Shown: positions 38,153 to 49,204 of the stretch, piece by piece
Numbering within the stretch: position 1 is the first letter of the stretch
Layout of the letters: every line of letters starts with the position of its first letter
Assembly: GCF_012273895.1 (NCBI RefSeq)
Contig: NC_052106.1
Location: forward strand, 7,502,001-7,566,000
Source: Zerene cesonia
Taxonomy: Eukaryota > Arthropoda > Insecta > Lepidoptera > Pieridae
Direction: 5' to 3'
DNA: 64,000 nucleotides
The notes under the pieces: generated by a model
Told to the model about the DNA's origin: nothing
Databases searched by the model: none
The model's input: the letters and a program-made list of their open reading frames with translations, nothing else
Translations under genes and position numbers: made by a program

Positions 38153-39677
38153 TTTATTGAATAATTTGGGTATTGGGGTGTTGGGGTATGTAAGGGGTTC
38201 GTTTTTTGTTTACTTTCAGAATGCAGGTAGGTAACCCACGGCCATTTGTAGTTAAGTGACAGATAAAATACTCATTTTCGTTCGTAAATAATTCGTCTAT
38301 TGTGTTTTTTTACCAGTAACTTCTGCTTTATTTAGAAATATTTTATTTCGTAAAAAATTTTAGTGAAAGTTTAGGTCTTTAGTCATTAAATATAAAATAA
38401 TGTATGTATAAAATAAACTGCCCTATTTTTATTATATATGGAATGACAATTTAATGTTATTAAGTGTTGTTTTTGAAAATCTTTGCTTAGAATACATATA
38501 CATTACCAAACTCTAAGCATCTACCACGTATGTAATAGATACATAATAATACGACAGTAATACGCAAGGAGTAAGAGGCTTTACATATTTTTAATTACCA
38601 TAATATAATTTTTTTGCATAAACGCGTGAATCCTAGGTAATATTGGGGCGATTTGTATAAAATTTGATATAAAGATAGTTTGAGACCCGAGTAAAGGGCA
38701 TAGTTTTTATTCCGGAAATTAGAAAATGATGCGGGGAAAATTCCGGAACGGTCTATCTTTTTCTTTGACGCAAACCCGCCGGCGGAAAGCTAGTTTTATA
38801 TACTTATAAGAAGCGTTTGCCTCTCAAAACATTACGTCGTTTGTTTATATGTGAATGCTCATTCACAGTCTCGAATCTGATTCCAAATACATTTATGCTT
38901 GTGTACGTAAAGACATCTGCACTCTGTATTTGTGTGTATAAGCTATTTTCATTTATGTTTACGTGTCACTTTCGAATGTGTGAGTACACCATTATAGTGG
39001 GTAAGAAATTTCAGACTCTAATTCAATGGCTTAAAGTTTGAAATTGCAATTCTATGTATGTATGTTTGTACGTTCTAGAATGCGCCAGATATAAGTCAAT
39101 GGAAATTTTTCCCTTAGTACATTGTTTACATAGATTAAATAATTGCGCAGTTATTTATTTCTATCAACGTTATAATATTATGTTGGGTATTGATAAGATA
39201 CTGTGACACAACCGTGACACAAAACGTAATGCATAATACTTATTCATCCGTGTTGGCTATTTATGTGTATCTTGGTTAACAATAAATAAATGTGGTAATC
39301 TTTTAATAAACTGTGTAAGTTTTAGCATATATGATATCTTTATATTATGTAGAAAAATCAAAAATACATGTTATACCTTCTTGCTATTATTTTTAAACTG
39401 TGACAAGTTTAAAACCATGCATATTAGTAAATTTTCTATGTGATCGATTTGTTTTAAAATGTACTATAATTTAAATTCAGTTAAATATATACTGTGTATA
39501 ATTTAATGGAACAATAATTTCACTAAACTTAATTAATCTTTGTTTAAAAATTTAAAATCATAAATTTATATAATCCATCTGACAAAAATAATGTGCTAGT
39601 CATAAATAAATGAATATGTCATTGCAATTTATGAAAAAAATAAAAAAGATCAAAACAAAAACAGCGTCTTCGCATTT

Positions 39678-39760
39678 GTCAGGTGTGGGGTTCGAACCCA
39701 CGCTCCCTCTCGGGAACCAGAGCTTAAATCTGGCGCCTTAGACCACTCGGCCAACCTGAC
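39678..39760 (-). tRNA. tRNA-Leu (anticodon TAA)
   Basis: 83 nt on the minus strand. The acceptor stem is GTCAGGT with ACCTGAC. The D arm contains GGCCGAGTGGTCTAAGGC. The anticodon arm is CCAGA-TTTAAGC-TCTGG, giving TAA. The long variable arm is typical of class II tRNA, and the T arm is GTGGG-TTCGAAC-CCCAC. No CCA is encoded, as expected for a nuclear gene. A run of T about 25 nt downstream can end pol III transcription. Confidence 0.96.
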
Positions 39761-39836
39761 GTGATAGAACATATAAAATTTTCAATTATTTTCCAATAAT
39801 GCAAACATTGCGATGTTTTCTTTCTTATTTATTACT

Positions 39837-40051
39837 TAGCTGTGACCTGAGGTTTTACCCATGTAGTACCAGGTACTACATGGGTAAAACCATCAGGGAT
39901 GTTATATAGCCTAAAGCTTTCCTCAATAAATGAGCTAATTATCTAACACAAAAAGAATGTTTCAAATAGGACCCACTAGTTCCTCAGTTTAGCCCGTTGA
40001 GTCAAACAAACAAACAAGAAGTTCTTTAGCCTTATAACATTAGTATATATT
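39837..40051 (-). repeat. CTAGCGGTCC-family element, second copy with internal hairpin
   Basis: Shares GCTTTCCTCAATAAATGAGC, ACTAGTTCCTCAG and CCTTATAACATTAGTATATA with the copies at 25.9 and 36.5 kb. A perfect inverted repeat occupies 39851-39891. Confidence 0.6.
39851..39891. repeat. Perfect inverted repeat, 20-bp arms, 1-nt loop
   Basis: Arm 1 GGTTTTACCCATGTAGTACC (39851-39870), a single A, then its exact reverse complement (39872-39891). Confidence 0.95.
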
Positions 40052-40194
40052 TCATCTATGTTTCAATTAATTGCGGATCGAGTAAGTGCACGTATAAAAC
40101 AAAATTACGCATTATAAAATAAGGCACAATTGAAACGTAATCTTATTTTTTTATATGATAAACTAATTACTAATGTTATGTATTTAGAAATTAA

Positions 40195-40290
40195 AAACTT
40201 TTCAACGGATTTTAAACGCGATTTATTCATTATATTATTAACCCGACGTTTCGAACACTTTGCAGCGAGCGTGGTCACGGGGAGTTATGT
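40195..40290 (+). repeat. Retroelement-like fragment
   Basis: Contains AACCCGACGTTTCGAACAC and GCGAGCGTGGTCACGGGGAG, a word pair widespread in lepidopteran genomes. No reverse transcriptase frame is present. Confidence 0.4.
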
Positions 40291-40908
40291 ATTTCTTATT
40301 TAAAGTTTTATTTAGATTGCAATTTTTCCTCTAGTTTAAACACGTCATATTCAAACTGTACATCTATGAAATTTTACGCGAATTAAAACAATATAGCGTT
40401 TGTCGGAAATTGTAATAGATGGCGCTGCAATATAAACACGAATGTTAGTAAGAATGTATCGAAGATTGTTATTCTTTCACACGAAAATCATTGGACGTAT
40501 TTTGATCGTTCTAGAATTTATTTTATGTACCAGAAGAACAGATATGCTATACGTAAATACTTGCTTTTGAACAAGGGTTAGAAAGGTCAAATTCATGAAC
40601 ATAAATTCTTGTTATAATAGAATAGAATAGAACAGAAGAAAGATAACTCTTCTATTCTTAAAAAGCTTCTTATCTATAATATTAATTTATCTTCATGTTG
40701 CAAAACCTTCTTGTGGTGGCTAAATGTGTGTAGTCTTTGCAATTTACCTCGCACAGGGGTAATAATAATAATAATTTTGATCAATACTATTTCTACCATA
40801 ACGAGTTGAGTTCAGGATCATTAAAAATACATAGTAAACGGAAGAAATAGTATAATATGTGGCAGTTATAACGTTAAATATCTCAAGTGAAGTAAGACAC
40901 ATAATATA

Positions 40909-41094
40909 CTAGCTGCACGCCCAGGCTCCGCCCGGGTTGTTATTTATCGTAATTAAAATTATTTAAACTATCCTATCTCTCAAGTTGGATCGAACTGCAC
41001 ATGGTGTTCGAATTTTATTATAATCGGTTAAATGGTTTAGGAGTCCATTGAGGACAAACATTGTGACACGAGATTTATATATATTAAGATAAGA
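40909..41094 (-). repeat. Interspersed element with CTAG end
   Basis: On the plus strand it runs from ACTAGCTGCACGCCCAGGCT to GACACGAGATTTATATATAT. It shares the GACACGAGA...TTTATATATAT end with the chimeric repeat at 23.9 kb. Confidence 0.5.
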
Positions 41095-41521
41095 TATTTA
41101 CATAATTAGTTATGCGAAAATATTGTTTTTTGGTTAGACCTGGTAAATTAAATTAGGCAGTAGCAACTATCACCGAAGTCTGGAAAATACCGTTATTCAT
41201 CCTTATAAACATAATTTATTAAACAATACATTAACAACATAATATCTATACTCATAATATAAATGAGAAGAGATTTTTTGTTTTTTTTTTTTTATTTGGT
41301 CGCGTTAATCTCAGGAACTACGGGACCGAATTCAACCATTCTTTAACCGTTGGATACGTACATTGTACGTCATACCTCAGGCTATAGACTATATATTATA
41401 TACCATGACTGCTAGTACAATATTTTAACTATATAAAGTTCTTTAAGGCATATTAGTAATCTCGCAATGCTTATCTTATTTAATTTGTTTCTGTTAGAAA
41501 TTTACATTTCATATACAATTT

Positions 41522-41770
41522 AGCACGCTTCAGCACGAATTTAGCCACCTCGCACCGGGGAAGCCTCACAGGAAACGGCCGCGAAATAGTATAGTTTTAG
41601 ATACTGTGTTACGTATGTGAGGAGAGGGAGGAATCCCGTCTCTTTTCCTCGCCCTGCCCAGTCCATTCCTTGTTTCAAGTCGTCAATCCTATCCCGATCT
41701 ATGTTCATGGGCGATGGTGATCACTTACCATCCGGCGAACAGGCAGTTTTCGTAGAGAGGTAGGTAGGCT
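41522..41770 (+). repeat. SINE-like repeat
   Basis: Contains AGCACGCTTCAGCACGAATT, CCAGTCCATTCCTTGTTTC, and the tail GGCGATGGTGATCACTTACC followed by ATCCGGCGAACAGGC. This tail is a common lepidopteran SINE-like signature. Confidence 0.55.
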
Positions 41771-42467
41771 TTTAATAGCACATTGCTGTAAAAATACCTC
41801 TTTTATATGTTTTAAAACAATACAACATGCCATGATACTCTAAACTACTATCATACTAACATAATTAAAATACAACAATACAGTAGGATTACAAAGAGAT
41901 CATTCACCATATCAATCCATTGCTTTGTTAGGTTCACATTATTTTGGTGCATAATGTGCTGGTCACGGTCACCAACTCATGTTAACGATTTCACTAAAAG
42001 AACCATTACATACTGATAGTAATGGAGGGTATAATTCATAATATTCAGCCTTTGGTACTATGTCACTAACTTATCTCTGAAATGAAGGGTGTCGTCGCTG
42101 TCGCTTCTTTGAAACCTTTAGAATATATTAGATCATCTTTAGAGCAATATTCAAAGCATCACTTCATATATTTTTCGGCATATTTCGCAATTGTAACTTG
42201 GAGGATAGCAATAAAACACACAGAGCTCTGAAAGTAGTCAATAATGACAATCCAACATCTTCTATTCAAATATTCGCTGTTTCAAAGGTAAATTGGTGGC
42301 AGTTTAATACTAGCCACTACGCATAAATATAGGTATTATCGTAAGTATTTCTAAAAATCCCTGTAAATCTGTACTTAATATTATAAATGCGAAAGTAACT
42401 CTGTCTATCTCTGTCAGCAATCGTTGTAAAACGAAAACTTTATATACTTACCTTTTATTATATCTAA

Positions 42468-42820
42468 CTAACTGAGCCGTCAACCGCTGTTCTACCTTAT
42501 TCTTATCATTCGTTGTATGAAAAGTAGATATTGGTCGATTGTCAGACCTAACCGATAAGCACACAAAATTACATGACAATCGGTCCAGATGTTTCGGAGG
42601 AGTTTGGTAACTAATTTTATGGCTCGAGAATTTTATATATAAAGACTAGCTAACCCGGCAAACGCTGTACTGCCTTATTCTTATGATTTAGGGTTATAAG
42701 AAATGGATGTTGGCTGATTCTCAGACCTACCCGATATGCACACAAAATTTCATTTGAATCGGTCCACCCATTTCGGAGGAGTTTGATAACTAACATTATA
42801 ACTCGAGAATTGAATATATA
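42468..42820 (-). repeat. Two direct copies of one repeat family in tandem
   Basis: Copy 1 is about 42468-42644 and copy 2 about 42645-42820. Both share CTGTTCTACCTTATTCTTAT-like starts, GATTGTCAGACCTAACCGAT / GATTCTCAGACCTACCCGAT, TTTCGGAGGAGTTTG and an end with CTCGAGAAT. The copies differ at many sites, so this is two old insertions or an old duplication. Confidence 0.6.
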
Positions 42821-43465
42821 AAAATTACTCTATACAGATCTATAGCAAATATATAGATATCCCATAGTCCTAGATAATTATTTAATTAACAGATATTAAA
42901 GGTTCTTGTCAATTCATCCATCTTAATCTACGGAAGCCCTTTACAAAGGCCATGACTTGTTGAGACAGTAATTAAAATAATTATCTTGTTAGGAAGGTTA
43001 GACAATACTGATAGATAGTAACAATTATTATTGACTAGCGATTGGCCCCGACTTTGCCCGATTTAAGTAGACACGGTACGCAGTAATATGCCTCGTTATA
43101 TTTTTTATTAATTATGCGTAGTAAAACACGAATCGGAGATCAGATGTCAAAAAATTCCGATTTAAAAACATCATGTCTCTAGTTCGTTAAAGTCGTGTAG
43201 GTATATTAATAAAAGTATTTTAAACTACAGAATATTCGAACAGAAGCCGTTGAAAAATTTATGTAAAAATTCGGTAAAATATAGTGGAATTAAAGCAATT
43301 AGAAAAGGAAGAGTATATAAGAAAATGCAAAGAAAAATCCTAAGAAAAAAATACGAGTGTAATAGATGAATGTGCTTAATACTCATAATTTTTACATTTG
43401 CACCCCTTTTACTCACAAACATCATAATAAAATAAAAAATAATACAACAAAATAGTCAAAACAAT

Positions 43466-45371
43466 TTATTGCATGAACATTACAAGCACAGTGAGAGGTA
43501 ACAGCGTCGCGCCGAGGATCGCCGCTGAATTACAGTCATCAGTGAAGCACTGACAGACAGTTTCGAGGTGGTCTTCATTGTCAGCCTTATAGCAGTCCCG
43601 GTGGTGCTTCACCCAGCCGCAGCCGCGGGTCACGCGGACCTCGGCGTCATGGCCCTTGTGAAGAACTGAGAAAAACGTGATCATCCTTAACTCCTATTAT
43701 TATATTTTACTTACTCCTATTATTATATTTTCATTTGCGTTAATTTGTCTTTCTTTTACGTCACTCTGGAGAAATTTTGTGTTATAATTCTTGTCTGGAG
43801 ATAGTTAGGGGCTCTAGTGATGTAGACTACTTTTTATAGGATGGAAATGAGATGTTTTTACTGTAAAACATCTCATTCCCATGGGAAATTCGGAAGCCGA
43901 GGATGGTCCACTCCAGAATATAAAGATGAGCTGCTATGTAATTTTATTGATTTAAGTATTTATTATTAACGGAAAGCATCATAAAGAATTAAAAGTTTCA
44001 CTCGTGACATCTGCCAGGCTGTACTTGGCCAGCGTGGTGGATTATGGCCTGAAATAGCATGCTACTATGTTACTTACTGCGCTTGTGGGATCCAGAGGCC
44101 TGTATTCTTTTCCTCACACTTCCGAGTCCATTCCTTCGTTCAACCTTTTCCTTACTCCTATAGCTAAAAAGCTCTAAGCGAAGTTAAGCGAGCAGCGAAT
44201 TCGCAGAAGCACTAACTGCGAATGTTCATAGGCGGTGGAGATCGCTTACCAGCAAGCGAACCTCTAACTTAGTTGTCCGCTCTGACATAAAATAGATGCC
44301 AAACATACTAGTCTGTATAATCTTCCTGCAGAACATTTTGCCGTTCCCCTGCTGGCCGGCCATGATCTTCTTATCGCAGGTCGTGGTTTTGAGGTACTTT
44401 TGCACGCTTTCAACGTCGTAAATAGTTGGGTCGAGGCACATTGAGTTGTTGGCGCTGTTGCAATCGTAGCATCTTATTGCTGAGCCTGTGTTAAATGTAT
44501 CATTAATTTTTAATTGTTTCTAAATATTGATAACTAGCTGACCCGGCGATCTTCGCAACGCCAAAAACATTTCGTATGGCACATTTACCTTTTCTGTCTT
44601 TTAAACCTTCTCTGGACTCTTATGAATACATCGAAATCATAATTGTCAATATCGGCTCCGCCATTCTCGAGTTTTACGGACAGCAATTGATTTTTATATA
44701 TATAATACTAGCTGCCCCCCACGGTTTCACCCGCGTAAGCCCGTATCCCGTAGGAATATCGGGATAAATAGTTGCCTATATGTCATTCCATTTATCCAGC
44801 TATCTACGTACCAAATTTAATTGCACACGGCTCAGTAGTTCTTACGTAATAGAGCAACAAACGCACACACATCCTTACAAACTTTCGCATTTATGATATT
44901 AGTAGGATTGATAATATGTAATAGTAATCCGCGCCGGCTTCGGATGTAATGCTAATATGTAAGTCTACTCCACTATATTATGTAATATAAATATTTATCT
45001 ACGTATAAACCTTCCTCATGAATCACAAACTAATTTAGGCCTTCAATCTGAACGACTTTAATTGTAGTATATATGGGGTTTTTGAAAATTATAAATTATT
45101 ATTAGAAATAGCTGGATTTATAGCGAATTTTGTATTTTATAGAAATTGGGATAGGAAAATTAGTTATTGAAAAAATCTTGTAAAAGATTATACAAACAAA
45201 AAAGTTTGACTTAGAGCTTAATTGTAATCGGTTATACAGAGATGAGCCCCAGTAATAAAAAAAAAAAATTATTTTTAATAATTACATGAAACTAATGTTT
45301 TGTAAATTATTCTGTCATTACTCACCAAATTGAATTACCATAAACAAACACACCACAGATAAAAGGAACAT
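43466..45371 (-). CDS. Gene C: Ly6/uPAR three-finger, GPI-anchored protein
   Basis: Minus-strand exons: 45326-45371 (ATG 45369-45371), 44309-44485 and 43466-43665 (TAA 43466-43468); GT-AG, phases 1 and 1; 140 residues. A signal peptide MFLLSVVCLFMVIQFG leads into IRCYDCNSANNSMCLDP, then TTTCDKK, MFCRK, RGCGW, RDCY and CQCFTDDCNSA, ten Cys in the Ly6/three-finger spacing ending with the diagnostic C-N. A hydrophobic tail (ILGATLLPLTVLVMFMQ) follows directly, as for GPI attachment at an S/A near the C-N. Insect Ly6 proteins act at the cell surface in septate junctions, channel regulation and sleep; the specific role here is unknown. Its second intron position differs from gene D. Confidence 0.88.
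43846..43877. repeat. Inverted repeat, 13-bp arms, 6-nt loop
   Basis: AATGAGATGTTTT (43846-43858) and its reverse complement at 43865-43877, in the last intron of gene C. Confidence 0.85.
44000..44275 (+). repeat. SINE-like repeat in intron of gene C
   Basis: Contains GGCCAGCGTGGTGGATTATG, GAGTCCATTCCTTCGTTC and the tail GGCGGTGGAGATCGCTTACC. The tail is the divergent counterpart of that at 41705-41725. It lies just downstream of the second exon of gene C. Confidence 0.5.
44708..44907 (-). mobile_element. Helitron-like non-autonomous element, in gene C first intron
   Basis: On the plus strand it starts CTAGCTGCCCCCCACGGTTT and ends CATTTATGATATTAGTAGGA, the reverse of the consensus, about 200 bp. 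Confidence 0.7.
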
Positions 45372-46551
45372 TGTTACAAAAAGAATTGGCGGGAATAGTT
45401 CTCTGTCAATTTTTTTTTATATTATAAAACCTTTTTACTATCACTGGTCAGATTGTCACCAACAACTGAACCGCAAGTGGACACGCACCGAGGTTCGAAT
45501 AAAGCTATTAGAAGTGACAATAAACATCCTTATTCTGTAAATTTATAAAGCTTTACAATGAAAGTCGGTCAAATGAGTCGGTTGTACATAACCAAGCTAA
45601 GCTAAAAAAAAATTTATAAACTTTAACAATATTTTAATATCTTAAACCATGTTACAACTAACATAACAGAGACACGATATAATAGAAACTAATAATAATC
45701 GATGTGAAGATTAGAGCCAGGAATTAATAACAACGTTCATTCAATTAATTATTATTAGTGATACACTATGACCTAATCAGATCTTTTTTGTACTTATATT
45801 GCTGTATGACTTCCCGTTCCGTCATAAGATATGAATGCTTATTGGAATTATGGCTGGAAAATTTCAAACGAAATTACGATGTTCCCTTCCTACATATTGC
45901 TATACCTTTATTTATATTTATTGAGTCTTAAATCTATAATAATTAAAAAACATCGGCAATAATTGTAGAGACATCTTATAGTTTAAGCAAGAAGGCAAAC
46001 GCTATACGGTTCCGTTTATATCAATAGGGCCATATATTAATACCACACATAACATAATGCTATACTATTATTACTTTATACCATTTACATATGCATTTTC
46101 GTACCAATATTTTCTGAATATTCTTAAATCTATTTTTATTATAGCTTCCAGGGAAGTACGCACAAGCTTTAGGATGCGAATAACCTCACAAAATTGACAT
46201 CGCATATTAAAATTAACTTTTTTAGAATTTAAAACCAGAATAAGGCCTAGAAGATGTTAATATAATGTGTAATTACAGCTTAGTTTAACAAATTAAAAGT
46301 AAATTGTTAAAGACACGCAAGTGCTCTTACGATTAAAATTTTATCTTGTAATGAACGAATTTAAACGTTTTTAGATGGCAGGCCAAAACTATTCATCTGT
46401 AGCTTGATTATAACGAGAAAACCATTACCTAATTATTTTATAATACACTGCTTGCATTGCACTGTAAAGAATTATTTTAAAAATTAGACTCGTTAAATTC
46501 TATTGTACGTAGACGTACACGTTGGTATTATATGAATCCTAATCCTACTAG

Positions 46552-46746
46552 TCCTACTAATATTATGAATGCGTAATTTTATAAGGATGTGCGTTTGTTA
46601 CTCGTTCACGCAATAACTAATGAACCGATTGCAATGAAATTTGGTACGTAGATAGCCGGACAACTAGAATAACATATAGGTAACTTTTATCCCAATATTC
46701 CTACGGGATACGGACTTACGCGGCTGAAACCGCGGGGCGCAGCTAG
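46552..46746 (+). mobile_element. Helitron-like non-autonomous element
   Basis: Starts TCCTACTAATATTATGAATG and ends GGGGCGCAGCTAG before T. The first nine bases are doubled upstream (TCCTACTAG at 46543). Confidence 0.75.
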
Positions 46747-47428
46747 TAAATTTATTAATGCTTTACTGTAGATTACTGTATATACAGAAAATATTATTAT
46801 TATTATTTCTATTAAAATCCAACTATGAGATACAAACACGAAATATTAAAAGATTTTTTTATTGATATAGCTTGATTTTTAGATAAGTCTAATAACAGCG
46901 TAACACAGATTATAAAACATTTTCTTTTATATTTGAGAACAAAGTCTATATATGTGTGTTTTTTTGTCTGTATATCTTATTATGCGAAGTAAATGTAAAC
47001 ATAAATACATAAATGTAAATACATAGGTATCTACAAACTAACAATTTCGTATTTTTGATGGGACACTGCCATCAGGATGTGAAGGTAGGTACGAAAGATG
47101 GCTGCCACTCACAATTTGCAAGATCAACGGATACGGCGTCGACGGTAATACAATTTGCTGTAATAATCCTGTCTGAGAGCAAAAGGTCGGTGACTTCCAC
47201 ATGGGATATGTTACATAGGTATGTGACATGTGACTTCCTCACATAGATCGTATTGACCAAAACATAACGACTTCCGGTAGTTTATAATAATTAAAGCGAT
47301 CTCAGCGCTTTACTAGAGAATTATAGTAGAACTACTAGCATAGTATTATGGTATTTTTATATAGAATTATCTCTAAAATTGTTACGTTCCTAATGCAACA
47401 ATTGTTATATGACAATAATAATCTATTT

Positions 47429-47471
47429 ACACTCCGGATTCTAAAAATCTTTTATTTAGAATCCGGAGTGT
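47429..47471. repeat. Hairpin insert, 17-bp perfect arms, flanked by a direct repeat
   Basis: ACACTCCGGATTCTAAA (47429-47445), a 9-nt loop, then its exact reverse complement (47455-47471). TGACAATAATA occurs on both sides, near 47410 and 47485. It could be a tiny foldback element or the remnant of one. Confidence 0.85.
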
Positions 47472-47504
47472 TATGTAAATCAAATGACAATAATATCCTA
47501 CTAG

Positions 47505-47704
47505 TCCTACTAATATTATAAATGCGAAAGTTTGTAAGGATGTGTGTGCGTTTGTTGCTCTTTTAAGCAAAAGCTACTGAAGCGATTGCAATGAAATTTG
47601 GTACGTAGACAGATGAACAACTTGAATAACATATAGGCAACTTTGTATCCCGATATTCCTACGGGATGCGAACTTAAGCGGGTAAAACCGCGGGGCGCAA
47701 CTAG
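47505..47704 (+). mobile_element. Helitron-like non-autonomous element
   Basis: Starts TCCTACTAATATTATAAATG and ends GGGGCGCAACTAG before T. The 5' nine bases are doubled (TCCTACTAG at 47496), as in the copy at 46.5 kb. Confidence 0.75.
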
Positions 47705-47714
47705 TACTTACATA

Positions 47715-47820
47715 TATAAAAAATCACGTCAATCGGTTGAAGACCGAATATTATCGAGTAACAAAACCATAAAAAATACGGTCGAATAAAGAACCTCCTT
47801 CGGGAAGGTCGTTTAAAAAT
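47715..47820 (+). repeat. Interspersed repeat related to the 28.3-kb family
   Basis: Contains CACGTCAATCGGTTGAAGAC, AACAAAACCATAAAAAATAC and AGAACCTCCTTCGGGAAGGT, ending CGTTTAAAAAT. It directly follows the Helitron-like element. Confidence 0.45.
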
Positions 47821-49160
47821 AGAGTTATGAATTTCTAAAACTCTTGCTAAAAATTAGTTTGTTTATGTGCAGGATACAGTTCTCAGTATTTTTTACTTTT
47901 TTTAAGCTACACCATTTTGAAATGTAGTTTCTGAAAATTGGATACTGGAAATCGAAGAAAAGGAATTCTTAAAAGAAATCAATTTTTTCATTTTAGCGAC
48001 ATCTGGCGGTGTTTAGTGAAACCAATACATCAACATAATTTGATGATTGTAGTGCCCTCTCGTGCGCGGAAGAAAATTTTCGGATCTGTTATTAATAAGT
48101 ACAGATAACATCATACAAAGGTAATAAATTATATTCTGTAACTTTACAGATAAATTAACTCAGAATTTCCCCATGAGTCCACCAATTGTAATTGAGAATA
48201 GAAAAGACTACCGTTAATAAACTTTACTGATGATAATATTGAATAAGCACTAAAAACGATGCTTCAGAAACATATACTATGAGAAAAAACCATTATAGTA
48301 CATATAGTTAAATATTATACTTTTTGTATAAACCAAATATGTAATGTTTAATTCAGTTTTAATACTTACATGTACTGAAGACAGACAAGAGTACAACACT
48401 GCTAAGGATAGAATTTCGTTTAGAACCCGTATAGTAAGTATTCATTTTACGCCTGTAACTATTAAACACTTTAAGTACTTTATGAAGATTTGCTGCTATT
48501 TTTTAAGGCGGCGTCGTATATTCGCTCCCTCTAATTGTGCGATACTTAAACTATTGGCAAAATATACTTTTAATTTTTGATTAAGCGACTAGTAAAGTTC
48601 GTTACAAACTGACAGAGTTAACAGAATCACCGCAGTATATAACTCTCATTCATTGAATCTAGGATACAAAGGATAACTAGATTATTTCGGTTCCAACACT
48701 CGGCAGGTACCTAGAAAGAGGACAAGTGCAAAGGAAACATTAATAAAGGTTAGTGATGCGTTTAATTGAATTTATACCGTTGTTATGTTCAAAGAATTGA
48801 TGTCCAAATGTTGTTTATTTCAAGCTAAACCGATATGAACAGATGTAACAATATATCTCAGAGGACTAATCCCCAATCTTGTTTCTGGTTGACTGACCCA
48901 TAGCCTAACAAACACATCCGTCCCTAATAGTAGCTATACGAAAAACGTATATATGTCTTTTAATACCTGGCCTTTGTTAACAACGTATGTGAACAATACA
49001 TAAGCAGGGATTCACCAGAAATACTTACACATTTAATTAGGCCCGTAGGTAAATGCCACTTTATTAACCGTAGAATTTTGATTAAAGATTAATGTAACTT
49101 TGGAGGCAGGTTATTTGGGGCATTATAATATAGATGTGTCCCCCGAGAGTATCTGGGGGG

Positions 49161-49204
49161 NNNNNNNNNNNNNNNNNNNNNNNNNNNNNNNNNNNNNNNN
49201 NNNN
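49161..49204. other. 44-N gap between a C/G-rich hairpin and a poly-A run
   Basis: The left flank is CCCCCGAGAGTATCTGGGGGG and the right flank is 18 A. This looks like the poly-A tail and body of a retroelement that could not be assembled. Confidence 0.6.

Noticed and set aside
47038..47260. Overlapping ORFs on both strands
   Set aside because: Three short frames overlap in one GC-richer patch and none looks like a known protein.
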